A stretch of 7,445 nt of DNA from Candidatus Krumholzibacteriia bacterium (GTDB lineage Bacteria > Krumholzibacteriota > Krumholzibacteriia > Krumholzibacteriales > Krumholzibacteriaceae), in contig JAPLKY010000167.1 in assembly GCA_026387805.1 (NCBI GenBank), forward strand, positions 1 to 7,445, read 5' to 3'. The translations under genes were made by a program, and so were the position numbers. Shown here piece after piece: positions 6,102-7,445 of this stretch. Under the pieces are notes generated by a model that saw nothing but the letters and a program-made list of their open reading frames with translations, was not told the DNA's origin and did not search any database. The first letter of the stretch is position 1. Each line of letters starts with the position of its first letter.

Positions 6102-7445
6102 CTATACGGTACCCTTTCCGCAACACTTTTTATACTTCTTGCCGCTCCCACATGGACACGGATCGTTTCGGCCCGCCCGCGGCGCGGATCGGACGGGTTG
6201 GGCCTTCGGGGCGAGAGTCTCGGCCGTCGCGCCCTGGGGCGCCGCGCCGGAAGGAGCGGTCTGCCCCGCGGAAGCTCCCTGCGCCGCCGCACTGTACGTG
6301 TTTGCCACCTGATGAACGGCGACGCCGCCGTCGGACCGCCTGCGGGGCCGCTTCTCCTGCTCCGGATCGAAGCGGGCATGAAAGAGCGCCCAGAGAATCG
6401 ATCGGTCGATGTCGACCACCATCTCGCTGAACATCTGAAACGCTTCCTGCTTATACTCGATGAGGGGATCCTTCTGGGCATACGAGCGGAGGTGAATACC
6501 CTCGCGCAGGTAATCGAGCTCGTAGAGATGATCCATCCATTTTTCGTCGATGCTCTGGAGCATGACGTAGCTCATGAACTTCTGCATGATCTCGGGCGGA
6601 ATGAGGGACTTGCGCAGCTCGTACGCCTCGATCGCCTTTGCGCGGAAATGATCGTAGAGAATCTTCAGATCGGCGGAGCGATCCTTGAAGACATCGACGA
6701 AATCGAATGACGTGAGAAAGAGATTCTCGAGCTCCACCGCGGCCGCGTCGAGATCCCAATCGTCGGGCTGTTCCGTCTCGGGCGCATACTTGTCCACGAT
6801 GGTTCCGACCGTATTCTCGATGAGCTGGACGACGACGTCATCGAGGTTCGGGCTCTCCAGAATCTGGCTTCGGCGGCCGTAGATCACGGTTCGCTGCTTG
6901 TTCATGACGTCGTCGTACTCGATGAGACGTTTGCGGATGCCGAAGTTGTACATCTCGACGCGCTTCTGGGCATTCTCGATGGCCCGCGTGATGAACCGGT
7001 GCTGAATGTCCTCCCCTTCCTTGACGCCGAGGCGGTCCATGACCCCGGATATGCGCTCGGATCCGAACAGCCGCATGAGCTCGTCCTCGAGGGAGATGAA
7101 GAAGCGCGATGCGCCCGGATCCCCCTGGCGTCCGGCTCGCCCACGCAGCTGACGATCGATCCGCCGCGCCTCGTGGCGCTCCGTGCCGATGATGTGGAGA
7201 CCGCACGGGACGTCCGCGAGGCACTCTTCGACGTTCTTTACCTGATTTCCGCATGAATCGCACTCGTTCGGGGTATCGCAATAGATGCAGCAGCGCCCGC
7301 ACTTGTCGATCCCGGCGCTCAGCTTGATGTCGGTGACGCGCCCCGCCATGTTCGTCGCGATCGTGACGGCGCCGCTTATCCCGGCCTGGGAGACGATCTC
7401 CGCCTCCTTCTGGTGGTATTTCGCGTTGAGAACGTTATGCTTGAT
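6102..7445 (-). CDS. secA: SecA preprotein translocase ATPase, C-terminal part (5' end outside the window)
   Basis: SecA is the ATP-driven motor that pushes unfolded preproteins through SecYEG at the inner membrane. The last 447 residues are visible (numbered here from the window edge). They cover the end of nucleotide-binding domain 2 (HNVLNAKYH at 3-11, AVTIATNMAGR at 26-36), motif VI (QLRGRAGRQGDPG, 99-111), the helical scaffold and two-helix finger region (DEKWMDHLYELDYLREG, 300-316) and an Ala/Gln/Pro-rich linker. A C-terminal SEC-C zinc motif (CPCGSGKKYKKCCG, 430-443) ends the protein; in other bacteria it contacts SecB or the ribosome. Two things are odd. The GRGTD motif reads GRVTD, with Val37 (codon GTC, 7337-7335). 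Between that motif and GLHIIGTERHEARR there is an extra stretch of about 30 residues holding eight cysteines (49, 52, 53, 56, 62, 65, 75, 81). The reading frame is otherwise intact, so this is likely a working secA, ending in TAG 56 bp before smg. Confidence 0.97.
   Translation of the reverse strand: MKHNVLNAKYHQKEAEIVSQAGISGAVTIATNMAGRVTDIKLSAGIDKCGRCCIYCDTPNECDSCGNQVKNVEECLADVPCGLHIIGTERHEARRIDRQLRGRAGRQGDPGASRFFISLEDELMRLFGSERISGVMDRLGVKEGEDIQHRFITRAIENAQKRVEMYNFGIRKRLIEYDDVMNKQRTVIYGRRSQILESPNLDDVVVQLIENTVGTIVDKYAPETEQPDDWDLDAAAVELENLFLTSFDFVDVFKDRSADLKILYDHFRAKAIEAYELRKSLIPPEIMQKFMSYVMLQSIDEKWMDHLYELDYLREGIHLRSYAQKDPLIEYKQEAFQMFSEMVVDIDRSILWALFHARFDPEQEKRPRRRSDGGVAVHQVANTYSAAAQGASAGQTAPSGAAPQGATAETLAPKAQPVRSAPRAGRNDPCPCGSGKKYKKCCGKGTV
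7203..7301 (-). other. Cysteine-rich insertion encoded within secA
   Basis: This 33-codon stretch runs from the first to the last cysteine of the insert. The pattern is CxxCCxxC, five residues, CxxC, nine residues, C, five residues, C. Well-known SecA proteins such as that of Bacillus have only about eight residues between the IKL after GRGTD and the GGL before VGTERH. Three CxxC pairs plus two more cysteines would suffice for one or two zinc sites; that is inference. It is separate from the SEC-C zinc motif at the C-terminus. Confidence 0.75.

Noticed and set aside
5602..6126. A 174-residue form of Smg starting at 6126
   Set aside because: It would overlap the end of secA and lacks a Shine-Dalgarno sequence; family similarity and a good site support the ATG at 6045.

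Overview
The window is a GC-rich bacterial chromosome segment with every gene on the minus strand. Read in the direction of transcription (from 7445 down to 1) it holds the C-terminal part of secA, a DUF494/Smg-type gene, topA, trmFO, a lipoprotein-type S9 alpha/beta-hydrolase, and the first codons of another gene. These are mostly core genes: there is no phage, IS element, CRISPR array, tRNA or rRNA in view. A folate-type TrmFO, a SecA with a C-terminal SEC-C zinc tail and an exported lipoprotein hydrolase fit a bacterium outside the beta/gammaproteobacteria. An FCB-type or candidate-phylum diderm is my best guess, but the sequence alone does not settle it.

Layout. secA (7445-6102, 5' end outside the window) is followed after 56 bp by smg (6045-5602). 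topA follows 14 bp later (5587-3392, TTG start), and trmFO (3392-2103) overlaps the topA stop by one base. The tight spacing and good Shine-Dalgarno sequences argue for one smg-topA-trmFO transcript, perhaps continuing from secA. After trmFO there is a short gap (2102-2005). It carries part of an 8-bp inverted repeat, then a near-consensus sigma70-type promoter (TTGACG-17 nt-TAAAAT) and a short leader. This leader serves the S9-family gene (2004-88, TTG start). A further gene begins at 31 and runs off the window edge.

Function. The first block is housekeeping: protein export (SecA), DNA supercoiling (TopA), tRNA m5U54 formation (TrmFO) and a small conserved protein of unclear role (Smg/DUF494). 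The S9 protein should be exported, lipid-anchored and separately transcribed.

Points of interest. (1) The S9 protein keeps the nucleophile Ser and the Asp, but has Arg where the catalytic His belongs and Arg-Pro-Asp in place of the His-Gly-Gly of the oxyanion-side HGGP motif, so it looks like a pseudo-peptidase. (2) SecA carries an inserted segment of about 30 residues with eight cysteines, placed between its last two helicase motifs. (3) The same SecA has Val instead of the conserved Gly in the GRGTD motif. Points 1 (the His change) and 3 are each one base away from the consensus codon, so sequencing or assembly error must be excluded.
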